DNA of 64,000 nucleotides from Tillandsia leiboldiana (Eukaryota > Streptophyta > Magnoliopsida > Poales > Bromeliaceae), in contig CM055069.1 of the NCBI GenBank assembly GCA_029204045.2, positions 25,896,825 to 25,960,824 on the forward strand, in the 5' to 3' direction. Under the pieces are notes generated by a model. The model did not search any database. It was not told the origin of the DNA and saw nothing but the letters and a program-made list of their open reading frames with translations. A program made the translations under genes and the position numbers. Shown one piece after another: positions 55,169 through 64,000 of this stretch (position 1 is the first letter of the stretch; each line of letters begins with the position of its first letter).

Positions 55169-56100
55169 GCCTCAATTTTTTCTTTAGAAAATTTCAGAGA
55201 AAAACCAGAAAAAGATTGTAAGCGCAAATGTGTATCAACTTTAAACAAAAATCATCGTTTCATACAACAAGAATTAGATTATGCCAAATCTATCAATAAT
55301 ATCCAAAAATGAAACAAAAATTTACAAAAATTAAATCCCTTAAAGTTGAACACCTTCAATCACATCTAACTTGATCTTATGAGTAATGCCTTTATCAAAT
55401 CATCAATTCAGTAAAGAAAATGAAATGCAAAGATCAATAGATGTTTGAAATCCCAAATATAGTAGATAATGTATCTAGACAATCTGTTGAAGAGAGTGGC
55501 TCTTTGAGCATCTTTCATTAAAAACCCACCTTATACCAACCTTGAAATCTGACAGAGTCAAGTATTCCAACATGCATTTTACTTAATCAAAAATTTGAAC
55601 AACCATGCTTGGTATACATGTGGTAGCTGCACACAATACTCGGACGACCGAGGTGGTAGCTCTTTCCTCCATGTGGTGGTAGTTTTCACACTCCTCATTG
55701 GGATGTAACTCTTTCCACATCTTTTGAGCATTTTACCTTTTCTAAGACTCCCCCTCAATTGGCTATCAATTATTTAAGATATAAAGTATTCAACCAAATA
55801 TTGATCTCGATTTCATACTCGACTAAGCAGTCAAATAAGATAATGACTATACCAAGAGATCATAGAGAGAGAGAAATTGACTTTGATCACTTTAGAAGAT
55901 GATTTAATTAACATAAATGATCATTGCAACAGTGAAATATTATGATGGCAAAAGCATAATAAATTTCTAAATGTGCGAAAAGATGCAATTAAAGTCAATT
56001 ATGATCTATGCTCAATTAATGTCCTATGTACAAACATAGATGATGAACAAAACAAAAACAAATACAAAACCTATCCTAAGCAAAGATTTCAAAAAGAAGA
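55169..56100 (-). other. pol-env spacer of SIREV-B
   Basis: Non-coding. Holds the uninterrupted counterpart of the GYP-1 target: minus-strand CCAATTGAGGGGGAGTC at about 55747-55763, a PPT-like tract in mid-element. Three CTACCAC repeats at about 55620-55690 are shared with SIREV-A. Confidence 0.7.
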
Positions 56101-56543
56101 TTATTTCAAGGAAAGCATCCCAATTGCTTTTCGTAAATGAATAAAACGTTTTTGATCCAAAGGTTTTGTTAGAATGTCAGCTAATTGATCCTCAGTTGAA
56201 ATATATGAAAGTTGAAGAGTATTTGATTCAACTAGCTCTCTAAGAAAATGATATCTAAGTTCAATATGTTTTGTTCTAGAGTGCAACACAGGGTTTTTAG
56301 AAATGTTAATAGCACTAGTGTTGTCACAAAGTATTGTTACCGAAGATGCTGAAATGCGGAAGTCGCTCAATACGCTTTTCATCCAAATGAGTTGAGTTGA
56401 GCAACTTCCAGCTGAAATGTATTCCGCTTCGGCAGTCGAGAGTGCTATGCAGTTCTGCTTTTTACTGTGCCATGCAACAAGACAATGGCCAAGATAGAAG
56501 CATGCACCACTCGTGCTTTTCCGATCATCCACTGATCCTGCCC
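56101..56543 (-). pseudogene. copia pol of SIREV-B, RNase H C-terminal fragment
   Basis: About 146 codons from [13 protein letters not shown] to the stop at 56101-56103, near-identical to the SIREV-A RNase H. It is intact within the window but cut at 56543 by GYP-4 immediately after the first RNase H motif. Its Ser codon at the position of the SIREV-A stop shows which copy is mutated. Confidence 0.92.
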
Positions 56544-56593
56544 TGTCACGCCCCGGGGTCGAAACTGCGACCCGGGCTCGCCAACAGATCCGC

Positions 56594-56621
56594 CGTCTGT
56601 ACGGAAACTGCCGTACAGACG
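56594..56621 (-). promoter_or_regulatory. LTR-terminal hairpin of GYP-4 (11-bp stem)
   Basis: CGTCTGTACGG, loop AAACTG, CCGTACAGACG; same arms as GYP-1, 50 bp from the LTR end. Confidence 0.8.
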
Positions 56622-58289
56622 AAGCGTCTAACCTGCAGAACGAATCAACTACAGTACACAGATATCAGAGCGGAAAGTAAACTACTAAAAATTGAAAACC
56701 AAACACTGTACAACTGAAAATAATACAATATCCATCTCCCAAATACGATCGTATACAAAGTCCTCTGATACAAAACTCAAAAGGGAGGTATCTCCAATAA
56801 ATACATCAGTGTACAGACTCTCGATACAAGAATATCCTCACTACATCAGTCTCTCAAACTGTAGAATAAAGTACAACTCTATACCTCGCAACAAAGGTCT
56901 CTCAACAGAGGAAAAAGAAGTAAACAAATCTACTGAAGCTCTCCTCTGGAGGGGTACTGCTACACTCCAATGACGGGTAGGGAACTAGCTCGCGACTCCC
57001 TCGCCTCGGTCAGAAGGATCAGCAACTGGAGCAACAGGAACAGGAGAAGAAGTTCCTGGGGAAAAAGACACCACGACGGGTGTGAGAACTACTTCCCACA
57101 GTAGTTCTCAGTGGGTGCCGTCAACAAGCCCAACGGTCTGCCCACCAAGTCTACTAGAGGTAAAGATAACAGAGCAATGAAATCTGAACAAGAAAAGCTG
57201 GAGCTACTCTACAGCTGCCATACCTCTATCTAGATACTCAAAAAGTGGAACAGATGAAAGTAAAAGAGACCACTCGCACCCAAGGTGCTCAAAAGACCCA
57301 ATGGAACTGACTGCCTCATAGGGTCCAGTCAAGCCTGCGCCTGTCGACTAGGAACGCGCCTGCCCACTACCACACATCCCCATGAGGACGGGATTTACGT
57401 GGGGCGTCCTGCCCGACTAACTCACTCCTCGCGCAAAACTGCCTCAACAGGCCCATCGTATCCACAGCGGCATCTCAGGGACGCGACTCCAATTGAGGAA
57501 AACGGCGCGGCATAGAGTATCACAAATTGGCATAAGCAGGCTAGTCAAAATCCACGCTCACTCTCAGAACGGTAGGACTCAGGATCCCCAAATACCTCGC
57601 ACAACAGTCGGAGAACCCTCGACGACTCAGCTGCTCAGCTAACTCGAAACACGAGACACTAGCCTCTCCAACAGTTCGCAGCACAAAGCTCACTGGCTGG
57701 AGATACTCCACAGCCAGGAACGACCCACAACTCAGGGTAACAAAACAGGTCGGACAACACTCAACGACCTGGGACCACCGTCAACCCCAACGGTTCCCAA
57801 CAATACGGACCGGAAGATACTCGACGGCCCGGGACTACCGTTTACCCAAACGGCTCCCCGCATAGATAAGCAACCCGCTACAACTACCAGACTCCACTCT
57901 GCTCCCAAGCAAGAGTGCAAAAGCATCCCACACTAAAAGCAAGTCCCGACCTCTCGGCCCACTACCCGGGCGAGAAAACACTATATCCAGGGATGAAAGA
58001 ACAGTGTGGATGTCTAAGCATAAATAACCCTAGCCCAAGTGAGGGTTTTCTACTGGTCTGGTTACACATGCAACATATGACGGGGGTGCTAGGTCAAGTT
58101 CCAAGATAACCACATTAACCGATAATAAAGGGATAGCCATTCCAACAATCTAGCATGCTACACAAGGAAATAAACTATCATGCATAGTCCTACATTAATA
58201 GAATTAATGTACATTCCATAAAACTTGGAGATAAGGCCACCCACCTCGATTTGCCACCAATTGCTCGTAGACACTTGCAATTGGCCTCC

Positions 58290-58785
58290 ACGTGATCCGC
58301 ACGCAAAACGGGGCACGCCGTCGGAGTCCGCACGCAAAACGGAGCACGCCGCCGTAGTCCGCACGCAAAACGGAGCACGCTGCCGGAGTCCGCACCAAAA
58401 ACGGAGTCTGCACGTGAAACGGTGCACGGCGCCGGAGTCCGCACGCAAAACGGTGCACGGTGCCGGAGTCCACACCAAAAACGGAGTCCGCACGCAAAAC
58501 GGTGCACGGTGCCGGAGTCCGCATGCAAAACGGTGCACGGTGCCAGGATCCGCACGCAAAACGGAGTTCGCACGCAAAACGGTGCATGGTGCCGGAGTCC
58601 GCACGCAAAACGGTGCACGGTGCCGGAGTCCGCACGCAAAACGGAGTCCCCACGCAAAACATTGCACGGTGCCGGAGTCCGCACGCAAAACGGTGCACGG
58701 TGCCGGAGTCCGCATGCAAAACGGAGTCCGCACGCAAAACGGTGCACGGTGCCGGAGTCCGCACGCAAAACGGTGCACGGTGCCC
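58290..58785. repeat. 31-bp CACCGTTTTGCGTGC array in GYP-4 3' LTR
   Basis: Units of 31 bp (GCACGCAAAACGGTGC plus a CGGTGCCGGAGTCC-type linker on the + strand), mixed with 18-bp short units. In the element's own sense the core is the same as in GYP-3. Confidence 0.9.
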
Positions 58786-59964
58786 AACACAGAAAAGAGC
58801 AAGGTGGTTAATTACAGTCCAAAAGAACGCTCCAAAAACTGTACAAAAATACAGAAAAACCAACACACGGGACCCACCCGTTTGCGCCGCCGTCGCCGAA
58901 ACGCTCCGCTGGGCGACCTCGCACGCAAAACGAGGTCCACGACGCGCCGCCGCACCTCACGCAACCTCCTCCCCCACTCCCTCTCGCTCTCGGGTGCAGA
59001 AGAAAGAAAGAAAGGGAGAAAAAAATGGTGCTCGGGGGAGAAAGAAGAAGAAGAAAAGGAGGAGAAGAAAGGGCTGGTCCACGGTGCACCGGTCCACGGT
59101 GCACCGGCCAATCGGGAGCCACCCCAGCCGGCTCACAAGGCCGGGGCGCGTGCACCGGGTCCACGGACGCGCCCCGGGTGCCACGCGGCACGCGGTAACG
59201 CGCCCGCCACACGGGCGCGTTACACCGCGCCCGCGGCAGGCACGGGACACGCGCGCGCCACACAGGGGCGTGCCCCCGCGCCCGCGCGGCAGCCAACGGG
59301 GGCCCGCCACGTGGCGGCCCCCGCGTGAACCCCGCCGAAGGCGCGTCTGCCCTGTCGCGTCCGTATGCCCTCGAGCAGCGCGCCGCACCGCCTTGATCTC
59401 CGTGCCGTCGCCTCGCCTCGGGATTCGTGCCGCGTCGTCTCGAAAAACGCGCACTTCATCCGGGCTCCAAAACAAACAAGTGAATAGTCCATTTTTAGCG
59501 ATTTCGCGCGCTGAATCCAAAAACGATGTCCATTTCTCCAAATTCTCATCCGAAAATTGCGGAGTGCCCCCGGATAGCCCACTCGATCCGATTTTCGCGC
59601 CGGGTCCATTTTTAAAGTCCGATTTGCCAAATTCCAACTCTAAAAATTCCCGAAGGCGACCGGAGAGGTAAACTCTTATCCAAACTTCGCCCGGAGTCCA
59701 ATTTTGACATCTGAGTCGCACGAAACCACATCCAAACACCCGACGGGTCATCCAATTTCCCACGGGATCTCAAATTAAGCCCGAAGTCCACCACTTGTGT
59801 CCAAATTGCGCGCAACCCACGCAGGCCTCCAGTGATGCAAGCAAATCCCAAATTGCATCACAAATCCATTTCTGGGCCCCCAACACGCGCACCAACACCC
59901 CCAACGGCGACCGAAAGCTGCCCAACATCCAGCAACCCTACGCGGGGGATTCCGGGACCTCACA

Positions 59965-60001
59965 TCCTCCCCCACTAAAAGAAAGTTTCGTCCTCGAAAC
60001 T
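59965..60001 (-). promoter_or_regulatory. PPT and pre-PPT hairpin of GYP-4
   Basis: Minus strand: AGTTTCG, loop AGGA, CGAAACT (60001-59984), then AGTGGGGGAGGA ending at 59965, directly before the LTR. Confidence 0.8.
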
Positions 60002-60706
60002 AGATCAAGCCCATCAGGAGTCAAGAATACCACGGCTAGGTATCTAACAATACGCCTCCAGCTCCCCCCACTCGCTCCTCGTGATTACTCCGCGACAACA
60101 ACAAGTACGGTATGACCCGATGTGCAATTCTCTCATCCATCGAGCCAGAAATTGCAACGGGCGTCCCTCGTACTCCAATAATCATAGATCTCAAAGGAGC
60201 AAGTAAATCACGGGCGAGGAAAAACACATCACTACTGAGCCGAGACGTGAAAAACCAAGGGCTCCATTAAAAGGCTGGGGGAAAACTGAAATAACCACAA
60301 GTGTAATACGCACCAAACCACATCATGGTGCCACCCTCAACAAGACGACCCGAAGCATACCTGCAGACTCGTCCAATAAGGAAGGGAAATCCAATAAGTT
60401 GGGGTCTTCACTCGGTTACCTCCCAATCCGAAACCACTCGAGTGGACAACACAACTGCAGCCTACCCTCAAAAGGGATCCACAAGAGACACAATCTCGTG
60501 CCACAGTTGGTCGCTCAAAATGCTATCATAACCCCAACGGACCCACGGGTCGAAGTCGATCCCTCAACTAATAAAGAACACCCTGACGGGAACCAAACCG
60601 TCGGTGAACGGGACTGGAAACTGGCTCACAAGGCGATCATAAAGCTGATGCCCAAACTCGCAGTCCAAGTCCAAAACATCCACAAAACTCTCACCGTTGT
60701 ATACCT
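60002..60706 (-). other. unrecognised 3' part of GYP-4 interior
   Basis: No domain or RNA gene recognised. It occupies the place of integrase and the pol C-terminus but shows no HHCC, DDE or chromodomain motif. Confidence 0.4.
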
Positions 60707-61160
60707 ACAACGTGGCATCACTGCCGTGCACCAACGGCGTGGCATCACCACCGTGTATCAACGGTGTGGCGTCATCACCGTGTATCAACGGTGTGGCATC
60801 ACTGCCGTGTACCAACGGTGTGGCATCATCACCGTGTATCAACGGTGTGGCATCACTGCCGTGCACCAACGGCGTGGCATCACCACCGTGTATCAACGGT
60901 GTGGCATCACCACCGTGTATCAACGGTGTGGCATCACCACCGTGTATCAACGGTGTGGCATCATCACCGTGTATCAACGGTGTGGCATCACTGCCGTGTA
61001 TCAACGGTGTGGCATCATCACCGTGTATCAACGGTGTGGCATCACTGCCGTGCACCAACGGCGTGGCATCACCACCGTGTATCAACGGTGTGGCATCACC
61101 ACCGTGTATCAACGGTGTGGCATCACCACCGTGTATCAACGGTGTGGCATCCTCAAGCAT
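60707..61160. repeat. 27-bp hairpin minisatellite (16 units) in GYP-4
   Basis: Each 27-bp unit contains CACCGT, a GTATCA-type loop and ACGGTG: a 6-bp stem. Three units carry GCCGT with a matching ACGGC arm. The 9-codon period keeps frames open; I see no protein. Confidence 0.92.
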
Positions 61161-61175
61161 CAAGGCCTCAGATCC

Positions 61176-61460
61176 TCACAGTACTATACCCAACACTACC
61201 TCGAAATCCCGGAGATGAGAAAGAGCCAAAAGATCAATAGGCAAAAAAAACCAGGGCCCTAACTGCACTGGGCAGGACCAACAACACTCATCTATGTGCA
61301 ACACGTGATCAGGTATCTGAACCTCACGAGCACAAGCTAAGGGTCCTATCTCTAGCCCATACAACAAAGCAAATGCCCTACAGAAGAAAAGAATGCGATG
61401 CTCCGGTAACAAATAACGCTCAAGTGCGTGAAGGGAGATAAGATTAGTATCTGCCACCAC
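61176..61460 (-). pseudogene. decayed aspartic protease of GYP-4
   Basis: 94 codons open on the minus strand. AFALLYGLEIGPL aligns with the stretch after the active site of gypsy proteases ([13 protein letters not shown] in GYP-2), and DFEVVLG matches [10 protein letters not shown]. The DTGA active site is gone (the place reads FFCRA) and the conserved DWL is lost. The frame then runs into the 27-bp array, where RT should start. Confidence 0.7.
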
Positions 61461-61499
61461 GTGGCTAGCTGTCCCCGAATCCTCATCCTGTGCGACATA

Positions 61500-62260
61500 G
61501 ACGTTCTCGCTCGGGGTGGTCGTTCATCGGACAGCCGCGAAGAAGTGGCCCTAAATATCTGGCCATAACCTGTCAAAGCTCCGCCTGTTTGGAAGAGCGG
61601 AGGAGGAGGAGCCGAAGCTGCCAACGCGACTGATGACCCCGCTTTAGGACAAGACCATGATCTGTGTCCTGCCTGTGGTCACACCTGCTGCGCAAAAATG
61701 CGGCCCACCACCAAGGACACAGTCATCCCGCTGCTGCTGCGGACACATCGGCTGCGGAGAACCTCCTGGTCTCTATCTCCCCTGAGACTCACGACCCTCA
61801 GACTGGGATCGTGGCGGCCCCGGGGGCTCGATCTACTCGACTGTCCAAACTCAGGCGGCACTGGATGCCTCTCCCCGGAGCTGGTCCCTGGCGCTCCGTC
61901 TATCTCTGACATGATCACTGATCCTCGGTCAACCCGCTAAGCATGCCCAATCGCTGCATCTAACGTTGGCACCCGCCGAGAATACACCAAGTGATAGATA
62001 TTCCACTGCAGTCCTTTCTCAACTAGCTCAACATCCTGGATCTCATCCAGAAGACATGGGGTACACCACTCAACAATCGCAAAACTCGTGAACATACTCC
62101 AGAAGAGGTCGACTCCCCCGCTGCAGGAGTCTAAGATCCCCTTCCAGTTTCTGCTTACACTGTCAGGAAATTGGCCCTGAGTAGCAAAGCACGAAACTGG
62201 TTCCAAGTCAACAACCGAGCTCCTGGTAGTCCAACAGGACGAACTCGACGCCACCAAATC
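61500..62260 (-). pseudogene. decayed gag of GYP-4
   Basis: Frame-shifted pieces: YSRRVPTLDA near 61950-62000 matches GYP-1. AGHRSWSCPK near 61640-61670 looks like the end of a CCHC zinc knuckle just before the protease. Order and spacing fit gag; stops separate the pieces. Confidence 0.55.
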
Positions 62261-62304
62261 TCGGCGTCCTGTCAGACCATCTCAAACTCAGTAAAGCAAC
62301 CACC

Positions 62305-63655
62305 TGGTAACTCGACCGGGGCATGTACCCACCTGGTAACCCGGCCAGGGGTATGTACCCATCTGGTAGCTCGGCCAGTGGAAGGTGTCCTCCTGGTAAC
62401 TCGGCCAGGGCATGTGTCCTCCTGGTAACTCAGCCAGGGCATGTGCCCACCTGGTAACTCAGCCAGGAGTAATGTATCCATCTGGTAGCTCGGCCATTGG
62501 AAAGTGTCCTCCTGGTAACTCGGCCAGGGCATGTGCCCACCTGGTAACTCAGCCAGGGAAAAATGCCCTCCTGGTAACTCAGCCAGGGAAATGCCCTCCT
62601 GGTAACTCAGCCAGGAAAAATGCCCTCCTGGTAACTCAGCCAGGGAAAATGCCCTCCTGGTAACTCAGCCAGGGAAAATGCCCTCCTGGTAACTCAGCCA
62701 GGGAAAATGCCCTCCTGGTAACTCAGCCAGGGAAAATGCCCTCCTGGTAACTCAGCCAGGGAAAAATGCCCTCCTGGTAACTCAGCCAGGGAAAGTGCCC
62801 TCCTGGTAACTCAGCCAGAGAAAATGCCCTCCTGGTAACTCAGCCAGGGAAAAATGCCCTCCTGGTAACTCAGCCAGGGAAAAATGCCCTCCTGGTAACT
62901 CAGCCAGGGAAAATGCCCTCCTGGTAACTCAGCCAGGGAAAATGCCCTCCTGGTAACTCAGCCAGGGAAAAATGCCCTCCTGGTAACTCAGCCAGGGAAA
63001 ATGCCCTCCTGGTAACTCAGCCAGGGAAAATGCCCTCCTGGTAATCAGCCAGGGAAAAATGCCCTCCTGGTAACTCAGCCAGGGAAAATGCCCTCCTGGT
63101 AACTCAGCCAGGGAAAATGCCCTCCTGGTAACTCAGCCAGGGAAAAATGCCCTCCTGGTAACTCAGCCAGGGAAAATGCCCTCCTGGTAACTCAGCCAGG
63201 GAAAATGCCCTCCTGGTAACTCAGCCAGGGAAAATGCCCTCCTGGTAACTCAGCCAGGGAAAATGCCCTCCTGGTAACTCAGCCAGGGAAAAACCCTCCT
63301 GGTAACTCAGCCAGGGAAACGCTCTCCTGGTAACTCAGCCAGGGAAAATGCCCTCCTGGTAACTCAGCCAGGGAAAATGCCCTCCTGGTGACTCAGCCAC
63401 GGAAAATGCCCTCCTGGTAAATCAGCCAGGGAAAACGCTCTCCTGGTAACTCAGCCAGGGAAAACGCTCTCCTGGTAACTCAGCCAGGGAAAACGCCCTC
63501 CTGGTAACTCAGCCAGGGAAACGCTCTCCTGGTAACTCAGCCAGGGAATACGCTCTCCTGTGACTCAGCCAGGGAAAATGCCCTCCTGGTAACTCAGCCA
63601 GGAAAATGCTTCCTGGTAACTCAGCCAGGGAATACGCTCTCCTGGTGACTCAGCC
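62305..63655. repeat. 28-bp hairpin minisatellite (about 45 units) in GYP-4
   Basis: Units of 28-29 bp with CCTGGTAACTCAGCCAGG (reverse complement CCTGGCTGAGTTACCAGG) plus a GAAAATGCCCT-type spacer. CCTGG and CCAGG form a 5-bp stem. Proximal units are diverged (62305-62545); the middle is highly homogeneous. Same core as in GYP-1 LTRs and interior. Confidence 0.93.
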
Positions 63656-63971
63656 AGGGCGGGTGTGTCCTTTTCACAACACGATGTCGCAGGGGTATCG
63701 CAAACCCACTGCAAAAACAACAAATGTCAGGACACAACACCATACGACCCAATCCAGCGAAAGTCTAAGACATGTCATCCATTCCATAGCATTATGTTGT
63801 CGCAGCCAACATAATCGCTTAGGAAAGTAAACATGGCAAACACTCATCCCATCTCTTGGAGAGGTAAAAACTCAATCAAGACTCTCGCTAAAAGTCACGA
63901 CTAGCACGTAGTCATCCTAATGTCCAACCGCAAGCCTAGGGTTTCTAAGTCCATCACGACCTACAACCTAG
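63656..63971 (-). other. leader region of GYP-4 between PBS and minisatellite
   Basis: No gene recognised. Resembles the GYP-1 leader (5976-6250), including an ACATGTTTA-type stretch near 63825. Confidence 0.5.
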
Positions 63972-63983
63972 GCTCTGATACCA
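63972..63983 (-). promoter_or_regulatory. PBS of GYP-4 (initiator-Met tRNA)
   Basis: Minus-strand TGGTATCAGAGC, 8 bp after the 5' LTR end. Confidence 0.92.
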
Positions 63984-63991
63984 CTCTAATC

Positions 63992-64000
63992 TGTCACGCC
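63992..64000 (-). repeat. GYP-4 5' LTR, last 9 bp
   Basis: TGTCACGCC on the + strand, identical to the start of the 3' LTR at 56544; the LTR continues beyond the window. Confidence 0.85.

Larger units (their letters stand above)
56544..59964 (-). repeat. GYP-4 3' LTR (3421 bp)
   Basis: Minus strand starts TGTGAGGTCCCGG (59964) and ends GGGGCGTGACA (56544). Contains the CACCGTTTTGCGTGC array, a CT-rich leader-like stretch (about 58975-59075), CCGT...ACGG inverted repeats near 57776 and 57838, and an acceptor-like CTTTTTCCCCAG near 57056-57067. Related to LTR-5. Confidence 0.93.
50891..64000 (-). mobile_element. SIREV-B: Ty1/copia Sirevirus-like element (3' part)
   Basis: On the minus strand: pol fragment (56543-56101), spacer, promoter-like module, 482-codon env-like ORF, PPTs, 3' LTR. 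GYP-4 interrupts pol at 56544 and runs past the window end, so the rest of SIREV-B is outside. It inserted in the env-like ORF of SIREV-C; AATCC at 50886-50890 would be its TSD. Confidence 0.9.
56544..64000 (-). mobile_element. GYP-4: non-autonomous Ty3/gypsy element (most of it)
   Basis: Minus strand: 5' LTR (only its last 9 bp, 63992-64000), PBS, interior 59965-63991, PPT, 3' LTR 56544-59964. The left flank is TGCCC (56539-56543); the matching TSD is beyond the window. The interior has decayed gag and protease pieces and two large hairpin minisatellites, but no RT or integrase. Confidence 0.93.

Noticed and set aside
58158..59763. ORFs up to 403 codons in the GYP-4 LTR
   Set aside because: Same reason: 31-bp repeats and CG-rich LTR sequence, no homology recognised.
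60399..61262. 287-codon ORF with a 9-residue repeat
   Set aside because: Product of the 27-bp array inside a degenerate element; all array frames are open.
62305..63655. CRISPR-like array of 28-bp repeats
   Set aside because: No variable spacers, units are adjacent, no cas genes, and the setting is a plant retrotransposon.

Overview
This window is plant nuclear DNA built almost entirely of nested LTR retrotransposons. I recognise no host gene, no tRNA or rRNA gene and no bacterial-type feature. The evidence is Ty1/copia and Ty3/gypsy polyproteins, TG...CA LTRs of 1.3 to 5.4 kb, primer-binding sites complementary to initiator-Met tRNA, polypurine tracts (PPTs), and 5-bp target-site duplications (TSDs) at most of the junctions that can be tested. 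A large-genome angiosperm is the best guess; the species cannot be read from the sequence.

Names used here: SIREV-A (1-17020, +), SIREV-B (50891-beyond 64000, -) and SIREV-C (36816-beyond SIREV-B, -) are Ty1/copia, Sirevirus-like elements with an env-like ORF downstream of pol. GYP-1 (2142-12935, +), GYP-2 (37464-48475, +), GYP-3 (23211-33990, +) and GYP-4 (56544-beyond 64000, -) are Ty3/gypsy elements. LTR-5 (19527-35694, -) is a solo LTR and LTR-6 (17021-19270, -) is a truncated LTR.

Nesting: GYP-1 (TSD GAGAG) sits in SIREV-A, and SIREV-A sits in LTR-6. GYP-3 (TSD AACAA) sits in solo LTR-5 (TSD GTTTA), which interrupts an AT-rich tandem repeat. GYP-2 (TSD CCTTT) sits in the 3' LTR of SIREV-C. 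SIREV-B sits in the env-like ORF of SIREV-C. GYP-4 sits in the RNase H region of SIREV-B pol.

Only GYP-2 keeps a full-length gag-pol, a Tekay/Del-type chromovirus frame broken by four in-frame stops and with a changed integrase catalytic residue. GYP-1, GYP-3 and GYP-4 are non-autonomous: very long LTRs around short interiors holding decayed gag/protease scraps or nothing recognisable. Their LTRs and interiors are rich in hairpin-forming minisatellites and short inverted repeats.

The most interesting signals are: (1) a promoter-like module with a 5'-UTR intron in front of the env-like ORF of two Sirevirus-like copies, reusing the palindromic GATCCGGATC motif of the LTR; (2) a hairpin close to the LTR 3' end that keeps position and pairing but not sequence between gypsy families; (3) a dense chain of different short hairpins filling the GYP-3 interior and part of its LTR; (4) hairpin minisatellites shared between different element families; (5) a small hairpin just before the PPT kept even in elements that have lost pol.
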